In this document: positions 47,641-55,674 of the stretch, piece after piece
Layout of the letters: each line of letters begins with the position of its first letter
Position numbering within the stretch: the first letter of the stretch is position 1
Program-made: the position numbers and the translations under genes
Source: Clostridia bacterium
Lineage (GTDB): Bacteria > Bacillota > Clostridia > Oscillospirales > CAG-272
NCBI GenBank assembly: GCA_017621655.1
Contig: JAGASS010000036.1
Location: 1 to 55,674 of the forward strand
Length of the DNA: 55,674 nt
Direction: 5' to 3'
Notes under the pieces: generated by a model
Seen by the model: the letters and a program-made list of their open reading frames with translations, nothing else
Database searches by the model: none
Told to the model about the DNA's origin: nothing

Positions 47641-50208
47641 ATGACTCCAATGATGGAACAATACCTCGAAATAAAAAAACGCTATCAGGACTCGATCCTC
47701 TTCTACCGCCTCGGAGACTTTTACGAAATGTTCTTCGACGACGCAAAGACGGCGTCAAAGGAGCTTGAACTCACTCTTACAGGCCGCGCCTGCGGAGACG
47801 GCGAACGCGCACCGATGTGCGGAGTTCCGTTCCATTCGGCAGACGTGTATATAGGTCGACTGGTCGCAAAGGGCTATAAGGTCGTCGTCTGCGAGCAGAT
47901 GGAGGACCCCGCGACGACGAAGGGACTCGTCAAGCGCGATATAGTCCGCGTCGTAACGCCCGGTACCGTCATCGACAATACTCAGCTCGACGACTCGAAG
48001 AATAACTATCTCTGCGCTATCTGCGTAAACGAAAGCGCGGCGATCTGCTTCTTCGACGTCTCGACGGGCGAAATGACGGCAACGAGCTTCGATACCTATC
48101 AGTCGGACACCGTCGTAAACGAGCTTGCGAAGTTCTTACCGAAAGAGGTAATGGTAAATAAGCCCCTATCCGAGCTTCCCGACGTTGAATTCTTCGTAAA
48201 TAACCGCCTCGGCGCATACGTCGGACGCGATATGAGTGAGCTTTTCGGCTATAACGGATGCCTCGCCAGCGTAACGAAGCAGTTCGGCGCGCAGGCGTAC
48301 GAGGCAAAGGAAAGAAGCCGCGAGACCGTGTGCGCAATCGGCGCGCTTCTTCGCTACGTTACCGATACGCAAAAGACCGATACCGCAAACGTCTCTGGAC
48401 TTAAATTCTATCAGAACGGCGAATACCTCGAGCTCGACGTCGCAACGAGACGCAACTTAGAGCTTTGCGAAACGATGAGAAGCAAGGACAAAAAGGGCTC
48501 GCTTCTTTCGGTCCTCGACCGCACAGGCACGTCGGCAGGCGCGAGAATGCTCCGCAGATGGGTAGAGCAGCCGCTTGTAAATGCGAATAAGATCGGACGC
48601 CGTCAGAGAGCCGTTGCGGAGCTTGTGTCGAACTTCATGGCACGCGAGGAGCTGGGTGAATGCCTTTCTCACATTCTCGACCTCGACCGCCTTATGACGA
48701 AGCTCGTCTACGGCACGGCAAACGCAAAGGACCTCCGCGCGATCGCGGCAACAGCGTCGCTCATTCCCGACATTAAGGAGCTTACCTCGTCATTTGTAAG
48801 CGAGGAGCTTTCCGATATACATCTTCACCTCGATACCCTTTCCGATATAAGAGACCTCATTGAGCGCTCGATAAAGGAAGATCCCCCCTTCTCGCTCCGC
48901 GAGGGCGGATTTATCCGCCGCGGCTTCAACCCCGAGGCGGACGAGCTTTACGAGATCGTCCATAACGGCAAGAGCTATATTGAGAAGATCGCAGAAGCCG
49001 AAAGGGAAGCAACGGGAATCAAGAATCTCAAGGTCGCATTCAACCGCGTCTTCGGCTACTATATAGAGGTCACGAAATCAAATCTCAATGAGGTCCCCGA
49101 CCGCTACATAAGAAAGCAAACGCTCGTCAACGCCGAGCGCTTCATAACCGAGGAGCTGAAGGAAAAGGAAGGACTTATCCTCGGCGCGTCGGATAAGCTT
49201 AACGCTCTTGAATACGAGCTGTTTACGCAGATACGCGAGCGCATCGCCGCCGAGATAAAGCGTGTACAGCAGACCGCGTCGCTGCTTGCGAAGCTCGACT
49301 GCTATGTGTCGCTTGCCGACGTCGCAGTGCGTAATGACTACACCTGCCCCGAGATCGAATACGGCAACGCAATAGTGATAAAAGAGGGACGCCACCCCGT
49401 CGTCGAGCAGTTCTCGAAGGACGGATATTTCGTGCCGAACGATACGCTTCTCGATACGAACCATAACCGCCTCGCGCTTATCACAGGACCTAATATGGCA
49501 GGTAAATCGACCTATATGAGACAGGTCGCGCTCATCGTGCTTATGGCGCAGATCGGCTCGTTCGTTCCCGCAAAGGAAGCGAGAATAGGTATCGTCGATA
49601 AGATATTCACGCGCGTAGGTGCGTCGGACGATCTCGCATCGGGCACTTCGACCTTTATGCTCGAAATGAACGAGGTCGCCTATATCCTCAAAAACGCAAC
49701 AAACCGCAGTCTCATCATCTACGACGAGATAGGACGCGGTACGTCAACCTTCGACGGAATGAGCATCGCGCGTGCGGTTGCTGAATACACGGCAGGCAAA
49801 AAGCTCGGTGCAAAGACGATGTTCGCAACGCACTATCACGAGCTTACCGTCCTTGAAAAGGAAATGACGGGCATCGTCAATTACAATATCGCCGCAAAGA
49901 AAAAGGGCGACGATATCACCTTCCTTCGTAAAATAGTTCGCGGCGCAACCGACGACAGCTACGGTATAGAGGTCGCAAAGCTTGCAGGAGTACCGAATGA
50001 GGTAATAAGACGCGCAAAGGAAGTGCTTAATCAGCTAACAAGTGAAAACGCGCGCCCCGTGGAATATAAGGGACGCGATAACACGATAACCTTCGACGAC
50101 TATAAGGCGGATGAAGTAAGAGAGAAGCTTCTTAATCTCGACCTTAACCTGCTTACCCCGATCGAAGCGCTGAACGTACTCTCGGAGCTTAAAAAGATAG
50201 CAAAATAA
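47641..50208 (+). CDS. mutS: DNA mismatch repair protein MutS
   Basis: An 855-residue mismatch sensor. Domain I starts with TPMMEQYLEIKKRYQDSILFYRLGDFYEMFFDDA, carrying the mismatch-wedge Phe-x-Glu (FYE). The lever/clamp region fills the middle; the ATPase has GPNMAGKST (about 616-624), a Walker B IIYDEIGRGTST and a late His motif FATHYHEL. ATG 47641 follows AAGGAGAA. mutL follows after 11 nt, giving the standard mismatch repair pair. Confidence 0.97.
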   Translation: MTPMMEQYLEIKKRYQDSILFYRLGDFYEMFFDDAKTASKELELTLTGRACGDGERAPMCGVPFHSADVYIGRLVAKGYKVVVCEQMEDPATTKGLVKRDIVRVVTPGTVIDNTQLDDSKNNYLCAICVNESAAICFFDVSTGEMTATSFDTYQSDTVVNELAKFLPKEVMVNKPLSELPDVEFFVNNRLGAYVGRDMSELFGYNGCLASVTKQFGAQAYEAKERSRETVCAIGALLRYVTDTQKTDTANVSGLKFYQNGEYLELDVATRRNLELCETMRSKDKKGSLLSVLDRTGTSAGARMLRRWVEQPLVNANKIGRRQRAVAELVSNFMAREELGECLSHILDLDRLMTKLVYGTANAKDLRAIAATASLIPDIKELTSSFVSEELSDIHLHLDTLSDIRDLIERSIKEDPPFSLREGGFIRRGFNPEADELYEIVHNGKSYIEKIAEAEREATGIKNLKVAFNRVFGYYIEVTKSNLNEVPDRYIRKQTLVNAERFITEELKEKEGLILGASDKLNALEYELFTQIRERIAAEIKRVQQTASLLAKLDCYVSLADVAVRNDYTCPEIEYGNAIVIKEGRHPVVEQFSKDGYFVPNDTLLDTNHNRLALITGPNMAGKSTYMRQVALIVLMAQIGSFVPAKEARIGIVDKIFTRVGASDDLASGTSTFMLEMNEVAYILKNATNRSLIIYDEIGRGTSTFDGMSIARAVAEYTAGKKLGAKTMFATHYHELTVLEKEMTGIVNYNIAAKKKGDDITFLRKIVRGATDDSYGIEVAKLAGVPNEVIRRAKEVLNQLTSENARPVEYKGRDNTITFDDYKADEVREKLLNLDLNLLTPIEALNVLSELKKIAK

Positions 50209-50219
50209 AGGATAATAAT

Positions 50220-52217
50220 ATGCAGAAGATAAATCTTCTTGATACACAGGTAGCGAATCTTATCGCGGCGGGCGAGGTCGTTGAACGTCCCGCCTCGGCG
50301 ATAAAGGAGCTGCTTGAAAACAGTATAGACGCAGGCGCGACGCAAATTACCGCCGAGATAAAAAACGGCGGCGTGTCGCTTATGCGTATAACCGACAATG
50401 GATGCGGAATGTCAAAGGAGGACGCCCTCGTCTGTACCCGTCGCCACGCGACGAGTAAGATAAAGGACGCAACCGACCTTGACGGTATAGTTACCCTCGG
50501 CTTCCGAGGCGAGGCGCTTGCCGCGATCTCTTCGGTATCGAAAATGAGAATAATGACGAGAACGAAGGATTCCGAGCTAGGCGTTATGGTGACGAGCGAG
50601 GGCGGAAATATCGTTTCCTGCGAGGAAAGCGGATGCCCTTACGGCACGACGGTCATCGTCGAGGAGCTGTTTTCGAACGTCCCTGCGCGCCGTAAATTCT
50701 TGAAGCGCGACGCGTCGGAAACGGCGGCAGTCAGCGCGGTAATGGAAAAGCTTGCGCTTTCGCGCCCCGATATTGCGTTCAAGTTCATCGTCGACGGAAA
50801 CCTGCGCTTCCAGACGGCGGGCGATAATTCGCTTGTGAACGTCATATACGCGGTCCTCGGACGCGATTTCGCGAAAAAGACCGTCAAGGTACACGATATG
50901 ACTGACGGTGTCGAGGTCGAAGGCGTTATCGGTACGCCCGATAACGTGCGCGGAAACCGAGGCGCCGAAAACTTCTTCATAAACGGTAGATATATAAGAT
51001 GCGGTACCGCGTCGGCGGCGCTCGAGCAGGCGTTTTCGTCCTACATTCCGTCGGACAAATTCCCGTCCTGCGTGCTTGCGATAACGGTAAACCCCGCGTT
51101 TGTTGACGTAAACGTCCATCCGCAGAAGTTGGAGGTCAAATTCTCGAACGATAAGCCGATATTCAACGCAGTCTACTGCGCGGTAAGAAATACGCTTATG
51201 AACGGTATCGACCGTCCGTCGATGGGACAGACGAAGCTCACGGGCGATAGCTATAAGCTGTATCAAGAAGTGTTGACGATGAAAACGGATACCGAGGCGG
51301 AGGCAGAGCAGATCGCGTCGGAAAAGGAACGGCTGACGAGAAAGTATGAGCAGATAACGGTGCCGGTGGAGGAAAAGACGGTACTTCCCGAAATTGAAGT
51401 CGCAGTACCGAAGCCGATACTTATGCCGTGGGAGACCGAGGTAAAGAAGGCGCCGATGCCTTCCGATATTCCTGCGCCTTCCCCTGTTTCTAAACCCGAG
51501 CCGCGCCCGACCTTTACCGAGCGCCCTGCTGTAGTCGACCCGATAAAAACGCCCGAAAATGAACCGAAAGTGACGCTTAACGAGCCGAAAACGGTTCAAA
51601 ATGAGCCGAAAAATGCACCTAAAGAGCCGATTCCGACACCCTTTTTCAAAATCGCGGGCGTTATGTTCAATACATACGTTTTCGTCGAGCTTGAAAACAA
51701 AATGATGATAATCGACAAGCACGCGGCGCACGAGCGCGTCCTTTTCGAAAAAATGCGCGCGAATATGTCGTCGCTCGACCCCGTATCGCAGCTCCTTTTG
51801 TTCCCCGTGAACGTGTCGCTCACGTCAGAGGAAATGGCGGCGTGCGATGAGTACCGCGACGAGCTTATAAAGCTCGGCTTCGACTTTGTCGAGGGCGAAA
51901 AGGGCGTGGATCTGATACAGTACCCGTCGGGGCTTAACGATGCGCAGGCGGTAACTATGTTTGCCGAGCTTGCCTCGCGCCTAAGCGACGGTCACGGCGA
52001 CCTTAAGATCGGCAGAGACGCATTCTACGAAAAGGCACTCTATCAAGCGTCCTGTAAGGCGGCAGTCAAGGGCGGACGCGAGGACAGCCCCGAAAATATC
52101 CGCTGGATCGCCGAGCAGGTCATAGTCAACCCGAATATCCGCTTCTGTCCGCACGGACGCCCCGTCGCTTTTGAGATGACCAAGAGCGAGTTTGAGAGGC
52201 AGTTCGAACGCACTTAA
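50220..52217 (+). CDS. mutL: DNA mismatch repair protein MutL
   Basis: A 665-residue GHKL ATPase. N-terminal motifs are ERPASAIKELLENSIDAGA, ITDNGCGM and GFRGEALAAI. A Pro/Glu/Lys-rich linker (about 390-475) with repeated NEPK-type units follows. The C-terminal domain has DKHAAHERVLFE, the DQHAxxExxxxE endonuclease motif with Lys for Gln, and CPHGRP, so it should be the nicking type of MutL. ATG 50220 follows AAAGGATAAT. Confidence 0.95.
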   Translation: MQKINLLDTQVANLIAAGEVVERPASAIKELLENSIDAGATQITAEIKNGGVSLMRITDNGCGMSKEDALVCTRRHATSKIKDATDLDGIVTLGFRGEALAAISSVSKMRIMTRTKDSELGVMVTSEGGNIVSCEESGCPYGTTVIVEELFSNVPARRKFLKRDASETAAVSAVMEKLALSRPDIAFKFIVDGNLRFQTAGDNSLVNVIYAVLGRDFAKKTVKVHDMTDGVEVEGVIGTPDNVRGNRGAENFFINGRYIRCGTASAALEQAFSSYIPSDKFPSCVLAITVNPAFVDVNVHPQKLEVKFSNDKPIFNAVYCAVRNTLMNGIDRPSMGQTKLTGDSYKLYQEVLTMKTDTEAEAEQIASEKERLTRKYEQITVPVEEKTVLPEIEVAVPKPILMPWETEVKKAPMPSDIPAPSPVSKPEPRPTFTERPAVVDPIKTPENEPKVTLNEPKTVQNEPKNAPKEPIPTPFFKIAGVMFNTYVFVELENKMMIIDKHAAHERVLFEKMRANMSSLDPVSQLLLFPVNVSLTSEEMAACDEYRDELIKLGFDFVEGEKGVDLIQYPSGLNDAQAVTMFAELASRLSDGHGDLKIGRDAFYEKALYQASCKAAVKGGREDSPENIRWIAEQVIVNPNIRFCPHGRPVAFEMTKSEFERQFERT

Positions 52218-52261
52218 TTCTGTTGCGGAACTGTTTGACACTGAAAATATATCGCCACACC

Positions 52262-52408
52262 GTAGGGCGGGGGCTTGCTCCCGCTGTTGTACGAGCGACC
52301 ATTTGTCGCTCGAAAAAGTAAAATTGTTTTTGTGCGGCGGGAGCGCGTGGGGTTCCCCGAAGCGAATGCAATGAGCTTTGGGGGTTCCGAGCAAGCCCCC
52401 GCCCTACA
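52262..52408. repeat. S hairpins with N element in the right arm loop
   Basis: S at 52262-52284, a second S at 52289-52312 (GAGCGACC...GTCGCTC), a shortened linker at 52313-52334, then an inverted S at 52335-52408 interrupted at 52349-52388 by an N hairpin. Outer S arms are GGCGGGAGC and GCAAGCCCCCGCC. Confidence 0.85.
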
Positions 52409-52486
52409 AGAGCGTTACGCTTTGTTTTCTAAAAGCGTGACACAAATTTGCGTAAACAATAAACTAAACAATAAAGGAGTAAAAAT

Positions 52487-52660
52487 ATGAAGAAAATTTG
52501 TTTGATGATCGCAATCGTTGGTTTAGTGGGTGCTTTAATAACGGTTATTGCCGCGCTTTCCGATCCGAAAGCCGCAGACATTGTTTCGGTGCTTCCGCTG
52601 TCAATGTTTTTCAATTCCCTTTTTGTGATCGGCACTTTGGGATTTATAAACAAAAAATAA
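52487..52660 (+). CDS. 57-residue membrane protein
   Basis: A short gene beginning ATG after a good AAAGGAG ribosome site at 52473-52479. The protein reads MKKICLMIAIVGLVGALI... with two hydrophobic segments (about 4-23 and 33-53) joined by SDPKAADIV, ending GFINKK. No family recognised. Unlike most frames of this size it has a proper ribosome site and ends just before a pair of hairpins, so I believe it is real. It could be a small stress or transporter-associated membrane protein. Confidence 0.65.
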   Translation: MKKICLMIAIVGLVGALITVIAALSDPKAADIVSVLPLSMFFNSLFVIGTLGFINKK

Positions 52661-52671
52661 CGAAATAAATA

Positions 52672-52720
52672 TCCGCGCTGTTTTCGCGGAGAAAATAAAA
52701 AGCCGAGCTGTTATCTCGGC
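52672..52720 (+). promoter_or_regulatory. Twin hairpins before tgt
   Basis: TCCGCG-CTGTTTT-CGCGGA (52672-52690) and GCCGAG-CTGTTAT-CTCGGC (52702-52720). Different stems, near-identical CTGTT(T/A)T loops, 11 nt apart, 15 nt before the tgt start. It does not match preQ1 riboswitch hallmarks. Confidence 0.5.
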
Positions 52721-52735
52721 GGAAATGAGAGAAAA

Positions 52736-53875
52736 ATGGCAAAATTCACACTACTTAAGCAAGAGGGCAGAGCGCGCCGAGGCACCTTTGAGACGGTTCA
52801 CGGCACGGTTCAGACTCCTGTATTTATGAACGTCGGCACCTGCGCGGCAATTCGCGGCGGCGTATCGACCGATGACCTAAGAGAGATCGGCTGTCAGGTC
52901 GAGCTTTCGAATACATATCACCTTCATATACGTCCCGGTGATCGCCTTATACACGATATGGGCGGTATCCACAAGTTCTTCAACTGGGATCGTCCCGTTC
53001 TTACCGACTCGGGCGGATTCCAGGTCTTCTCGCTTGCGAAGCTTCGCAAGATAAAGGAGGAGGGCGTTACCTTCAATTCTCATATCGACGGTAAGAAGAT
53101 ATTTATGGGGCCCGAGGAGTCGATGCAGATACAGTCGAACCTCGCGTCGACGATCGCTATGGCGTTCGACGAGTGCGTGGCTAACCCCGCAGAATACCGC
53201 TACGCGAAGGACTCCTGCGACCGCACCTTCCGTTGGCTTCAGCGCTGTCAGGCGGAGATGAAGCGCCTTAATTCGCTCCCCGAAACAATAAATAAGAATC
53301 AGCTTCTTTTCGGTATAAACCAGGGCTGTACCTATATGGATCTACGCGTAAACCACATGAAGCGAATTGCCGAGCTTGACTGCGACGGCTACGCTATCGG
53401 CGGTCTTGCAGTCGGTGAGACGGCGGAGGAGATGTACGCGACGATCGAAGAGGTCGAGCCGCATATGCCGATAAATAAGCCGCGTTACCTTATGGGCGTC
53501 GGCACACCGCAGAACATTCTTGAAGCGGTACGCAGAGGAGTTGATTTCTTCGACTGCGTAATGCCTAGCCGTAACGCGCGCCACGGAAACCTATTTACCT
53601 GGGAGGGCAAGCTGACGATACTGAATCAGCGCTTCAAGATGGACGCGCGTCCGATCTCGGAAAATTGTAACTGTCCTGCTTGCCGTAGCTATAGCAGAGC
53701 GTATATAAGACACCTTCTGAAGGTCGACGAAATGCTCGGAATGCGCCTTTGCGTGCTTCACAACCTCTATTTCTATAACGACCTTATGCAGAAGATAAGA
53801 GACGCGCTCGACGAGGGAAGATTTGAAAGCTTCTACCGTGAAAATATTGAGCGTCTCGGTACGCAAGTACAATGA
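52736..53875 (+). CDS. tgt: Queuine/preQ1 tRNA-guanine transglycosylase
   Basis: A 379-residue TIM-barrel enzyme that swaps guanine 34 for preQ1 in GUN-anticodon tRNAs. Seen: DSGGFQVFSL with the active Asp, GGLAVGE, the nucleophile segment FFDCVMPSRNARHG and the zinc site CNCPACRSYSRAYIRHL. ATG 52736 has a weak GAGAGAA. The stop overlaps the pseudouridine synthase start (ATGA), so two RNA-modification genes are coupled. No queuosine synthesis genes are in the window. Confidence 0.96.
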   Translation: MAKFTLLKQEGRARRGTFETVHGTVQTPVFMNVGTCAAIRGGVSTDDLREIGCQVELSNTYHLHIRPGDRLIHDMGGIHKFFNWDRPVLTDSGGFQVFSLAKLRKIKEEGVTFNSHIDGKKIFMGPEESMQIQSNLASTIAMAFDECVANPAEYRYAKDSCDRTFRWLQRCQAEMKRLNSLPETINKNQLLFGINQGCTYMDLRVNHMKRIAELDCDGYAIGGLAVGETAEEMYATIEEVEPHMPINKPRYLMGVGTPQNILEAVRRGVDFFDCVMPSRNARHGNLFTWEGKLTILNQRFKMDARPISENCNCPACRSYSRAYIRHLLKVDEMLGMRLCVLHNLYFYNDLMQKIRDALDEGRFESFYRENIERLGTQVQ

Positions 53876-54486
53876 TAGAAATACTCTATTCCGATGACTG
53901 TCTTGCAGTCGTTATAAAGCCGATAGGATACATTTCGGAGGACGGCGATAGGTCTGTGCCGCATCTTATAAGAGAAGCGCTCGGCAAGCCCGACGCATAC
54001 GTTGGCACGGTCCATCGGCTTGACAAAAACGTCGGCGGACTTATGGTATATTCGCTCCGTTCTGATATGACGGGCAAGCTGACGGAGGCACTTGCCTCGC
54101 CCGACGCAGGAAAGGAATACTTGGCACTCCTTTCGGGAATACCCGAAAAGGACGAGGACGTTCTGACTGATCTGTTGTACCACGACAGAGGAAAAAATAA
54201 GACATACGTAGTAAAGCGCAAGCGCGCAGGCGTCAAGGAAGCGAAGCTCTCGTATAAGATAATGAAGACGGAGGAGGGAAAGGCCCTCGTTTCGGTCAAG
54301 CTCTATACGGGCAGAACGCACCAGATAAGAGCGCAGTTCGCCTCGCGTTCGCTCCCCCTCGTCGGCGACAGCCGATACGGCGGAGGCAAGGGTGATCCGA
54401 TGCTTTATTCTTATCGCTTGACGTTTACGCACCCGAAAAACGGAAAGAAAATGGAATTTGAACGGAATCCTAAATGGAATATATGA
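53872..54486 (+). CDS. RluA-family pseudouridine synthase without S4 domain
   Basis: A 204-residue enzyme of the RluA/RsuA-related superfamily (RluA branch). The catalytic Asp lies in VHRLDKNVGGLMVYS (usual HRLDxxTSG, here NVGG). KEYLALLSG, TGRTHQIRAQFA and LVGDSRYGG are also present. There is no S4 domain, as in RluA-type short forms, so substrate (rRNA or tRNA) is open. It starts within the tgt stop and ends at a terminator. Confidence 0.88.
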   Translation: MIEILYSDDCLAVVIKPIGYISEDGDRSVPHLIREALGKPDAYVGTVHRLDKNVGGLMVYSLRSDMTGKLTEALASPDAGKEYLALLSGIPEKDEDVLTDLLYHDRGKNKTYVVKRKRAGVKEAKLSYKIMKTEEGKALVSVKLYTGRTHQIRAQFASRSLPLVGDSRYGGGKGDPMLYSYRLTFTHPKNGKKMEFERNPKWNI

Positions 54487-54528
54487 AAAAGCACCCGGCG
54501 GAATTTATTTCCGCTTGGGCGCTTTTTT
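54486..54528 (+). terminator. Terminator after the pseudouridine synthase
   Basis: AAAAGC-ACCC...CGGAA / TTCCG...GGGC-GCTTTTTT, imperfect stem with a T tract. Confidence 0.75.
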
Positions 54529-54549
54529 AATGAATAATGAATAATGAAT
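54529..54549 (+). repeat. Three tandem AATGAAT heptamers
   Basis: A short 7-bp tandem repeat directly after the terminator. Expected to be unstable in copy number. Confidence 0.7.
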
Positions 54550-54579
54550 AGTTTTGGCGAAGAAGATAGACGTTGTTAG

Positions 54580-54746
54580 CCTTCCCCAGCGGGGGAAGGG
54601 GGACCGCAGACGCTGCGTCTGCGGTGGATGAGGTGTTCCGAAGGAAAGTAACATCGTTTTTACGCGGACCGTCGAGGACGCCGGTCCCTACAAATCAATG
54701 TGGCAAAGCGTTCAGATGTCCTTGTGGGGCGACCATTGGTCGCCCG
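54580..54746 (+). repeat. L-C29-S composite plus S
   Basis: L at 54580-54635 with a longer second stem (GACCGCAGACGC / GCGTCTGCGGT), C29 at 54636-54664, S at 54665-54692, separate S at 54724-54746 (GGGCGACC-ATT-GGTCGCCC), ending 4 nt before the epimerase stop. Confidence 0.85.
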
Positions 54747-54750
54747 TATT

Positions 54751-55596
54751 TTACACGGTAATAATATGCGTATTGCTGTAAACGCCATTGGGAGCGAGAG
54801 AAACGATTCCCTCTTTTTTCTTAATGTCGTAGTCGCCGTTAGCGTTTGCAGTAAGGGATGTCCACGGCTCTATGCAGAGGAACTCAGATCCAGGCTCGTG
54901 CCAGAATGCGATATAATCGCAGTCGGGATATTCGACCTTTACCGTTCTTTCGGTCAGGCGGTTTCTGAGCGTGACTTCCTTCGACTTGAGCTTTCTGAAA
55001 ATAAGCGTATCAAGCTCGAAATACTTTTCGTATATCGAGAAGCAGTCGACCTTCTTTGCAAAGGTCTTTGTCTCGTCGATGACAAGCGGACCGTCGAGAA
55101 GAATCGCGTCGAGATCTTCCTTATACGGGAAGATGATGTCGTATTCCTCAACACCGCCGGGAGTTGCATACGCTTCGTGCGCGCCGACGGAGAAATACAT
55201 TGTGTCATCCGTCAGGTTATTTACTCTGTACTCGACCTTGAGCGAGCTTTCGACAAGCGTAAAGATCGCGCGGAACTCGAACTGATAAGGATAAACGGCG
55301 AGAGTTTCGTCGTTATGAGTATAGAGAAGAGTGACGGAGGAATCTGTCTTTTCTTCAACGGTAAAATCAGCGTCGATAAGGAAGCCGTGCTTCTTCATCG
55401 GATAGGTCTTACCGTTCAAGGTGTATTTGTCGTCCTTGCTCGAGCCGATGCAAGGGAAGAGCACGGGCGCACTTTTGCCCCAGAATTTGGGATCGGAGCA
55501 CCAGATGTATTCGGTCTCGCCCTTTTTCAAGCTCTTGATCTCCGCGCCGTTTTGCTTGATTTCGCAGGATAGTATTTCGTTTTTGATGGTTATCAT
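54751..55596 (-). CDS. Aldose 1-epimerase (galactose mutarotase-like, LacX type)
   Basis: A 281-residue beta-sandwich epimerase that interconverts sugar anomers in the cytosol. Family landmarks: APVLFPCIGSSKDDKYTLNGKTYPMKKHGFLID (read in parts) with one catalytic His, SVGAHEAY with the second His, and FLCIEPWTSL with the catalytic Glu. This resembles the YeaD/LacX branch, often linked to hexose use. ATG 55596 is used. The interval to the window end (55597-55674) holds its upstream region and a cut-off S hairpin. Confidence 0.9.
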   Translation of the reverse strand: MITIKNEILSCEIKQNGAEIKSLKKGETEYIWCSDPKFWGKSAPVLFPCIGSSKDDKYTLNGKTYPMKKHGFLIDADFTVEEKTDSSVTLLYTHNDETLAVYPYQFEFRAIFTLVESSLKVEYRVNNLTDDTMYFSVGAHEAYATPGGVEEYDIIFPYKEDLDAILLDGPLVIDETKTFAKKVDCFSIYEKYFELDTLIFRKLKSKEVTLRNRLTERTVKVEYPDCDYIAFWHEPGSEFLCIEPWTSLTANANGDYDIKKKEGIVSLAPNGVYSNTHIITV

Positions 55597-55661
55597 AGTG
55601 TACCTCGTGTTAAATGATTGTATTGGAAAAATTGATATATTTAAGGTATTTTTGTGACTTA

Positions 55662-55674
55662 GTTGTAGGGGGCG
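55662..55674 (+). repeat. S hairpin cut by the window edge
   Basis: TTGTAGGGGGCG matches the left arm of the S hairpins at 11678 and 45113. Confidence 0.7.

Noticed and set aside
52661..52735. preQ1 riboswitch before tgt
   Set aside because: Expected position and gene, but the C-rich pseudoknot and A-rich tail of preQ1 classes are not present; only two simple hairpins are.
1..55674. Insertion sequences or prophage
   Set aside because: No transposase, integrase, reverse transcriptase or phage structural gene was recognised, although many non-coding repeats are present.

Overview
The window looks like a chromosomal segment of an uncultured, anaerobic, spore-forming member of the Clostridia (Firmicutes). 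The evidence is a full-length SpoIIE phosphatase, a SpoIVFB-like M50 protease and a broken SigG-type sigma factor, together with lipoproteins instead of an outer-membrane apparatus, AGGAGG-type ribosome binding sites, and TTGACA-17-TATAAT promoters that often carry the TG extension. I see no rRNA, tRNA, CRISPR array, transposase, integrase or phage gene.

Layout. 0.3-4.4 kb: DeoR regulator, a glycerol-3-phosphate dehydrogenase / glycerophosphodiesterase pair, and an E2/CAT-fold protein. 4.8-7.1 kb: spoIIE. 7.7-9.1 kb: XRE regulator, SLOG protein and a 5'-truncated sigG. 9.1-11.6 kb: metY and metA, whose residue 111 predicts the acetyl-homoserine route that MetY needs. 12.1-17.4 kb: a tightly coupled minus-strand operon of divergent RnfC and RnfD, an MFS transporter and a GH2 glycosidase. 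17.6-22.5 kb: a Gld-like ABC exporter operon with a DUF4340 protein. 22.6-26.4 kb: PrsA-like foldase, ComM and RlmD-type methyltransferase. 26.4-28.6 kb: an AT-rich accessory cassette (palindromic TCGATATG array, four-helix-bundle protein, frameshifted membrane protein, unknown protein, ASCH protein) with a decayed copy of the rlmD 3' end inside it. 28.6-34.5 kb: lipoproteins, a Fur-family regulator, MFS transporter, PepF and HAD phosphatase. 34.7-35.1 kb: an apparently unannotated structured RNA of about 390 nt. 35.4-39.8 kb: potABCD polyamine transporter. 40.3-45.8 kb: M50 protease, HemW, M14 peptidase, DUF4091 protein and MntP. 46.0-54.5 kb: miaB, mutS, mutL, a small membrane protein, tgt and a pseudouridine synthase. 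54.8-55.6 kb: aldose epimerase.

Nearly every long intergenic space is occupied by small non-coding repeats rather than by plain spacer. They form a modular system: a 24-28 nt hairpin (called S here, form GTAGGGGCG...CGCCC), a 29-nt linker (C29, containing ATGTAACATCGTTTTTATG), a 45-56 nt double hairpin (L, form CCTTCTCC...GGATGAGG), a 40-nt hairpin (N) found inserted in the loops of S, and two larger families (P2 and P3). Several stems differ in sequence between copies but stay self-complementary, so structure appears to be conserved.

The strongest candidates for something undescribed are the structured RNA at 34.7-35.1 kb, the cassette at the 3' end of rlmD (with a parallel case at fur), and the nested, covarying hairpin mosaic. 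All assignments come from reading the sequence. No database search was run.
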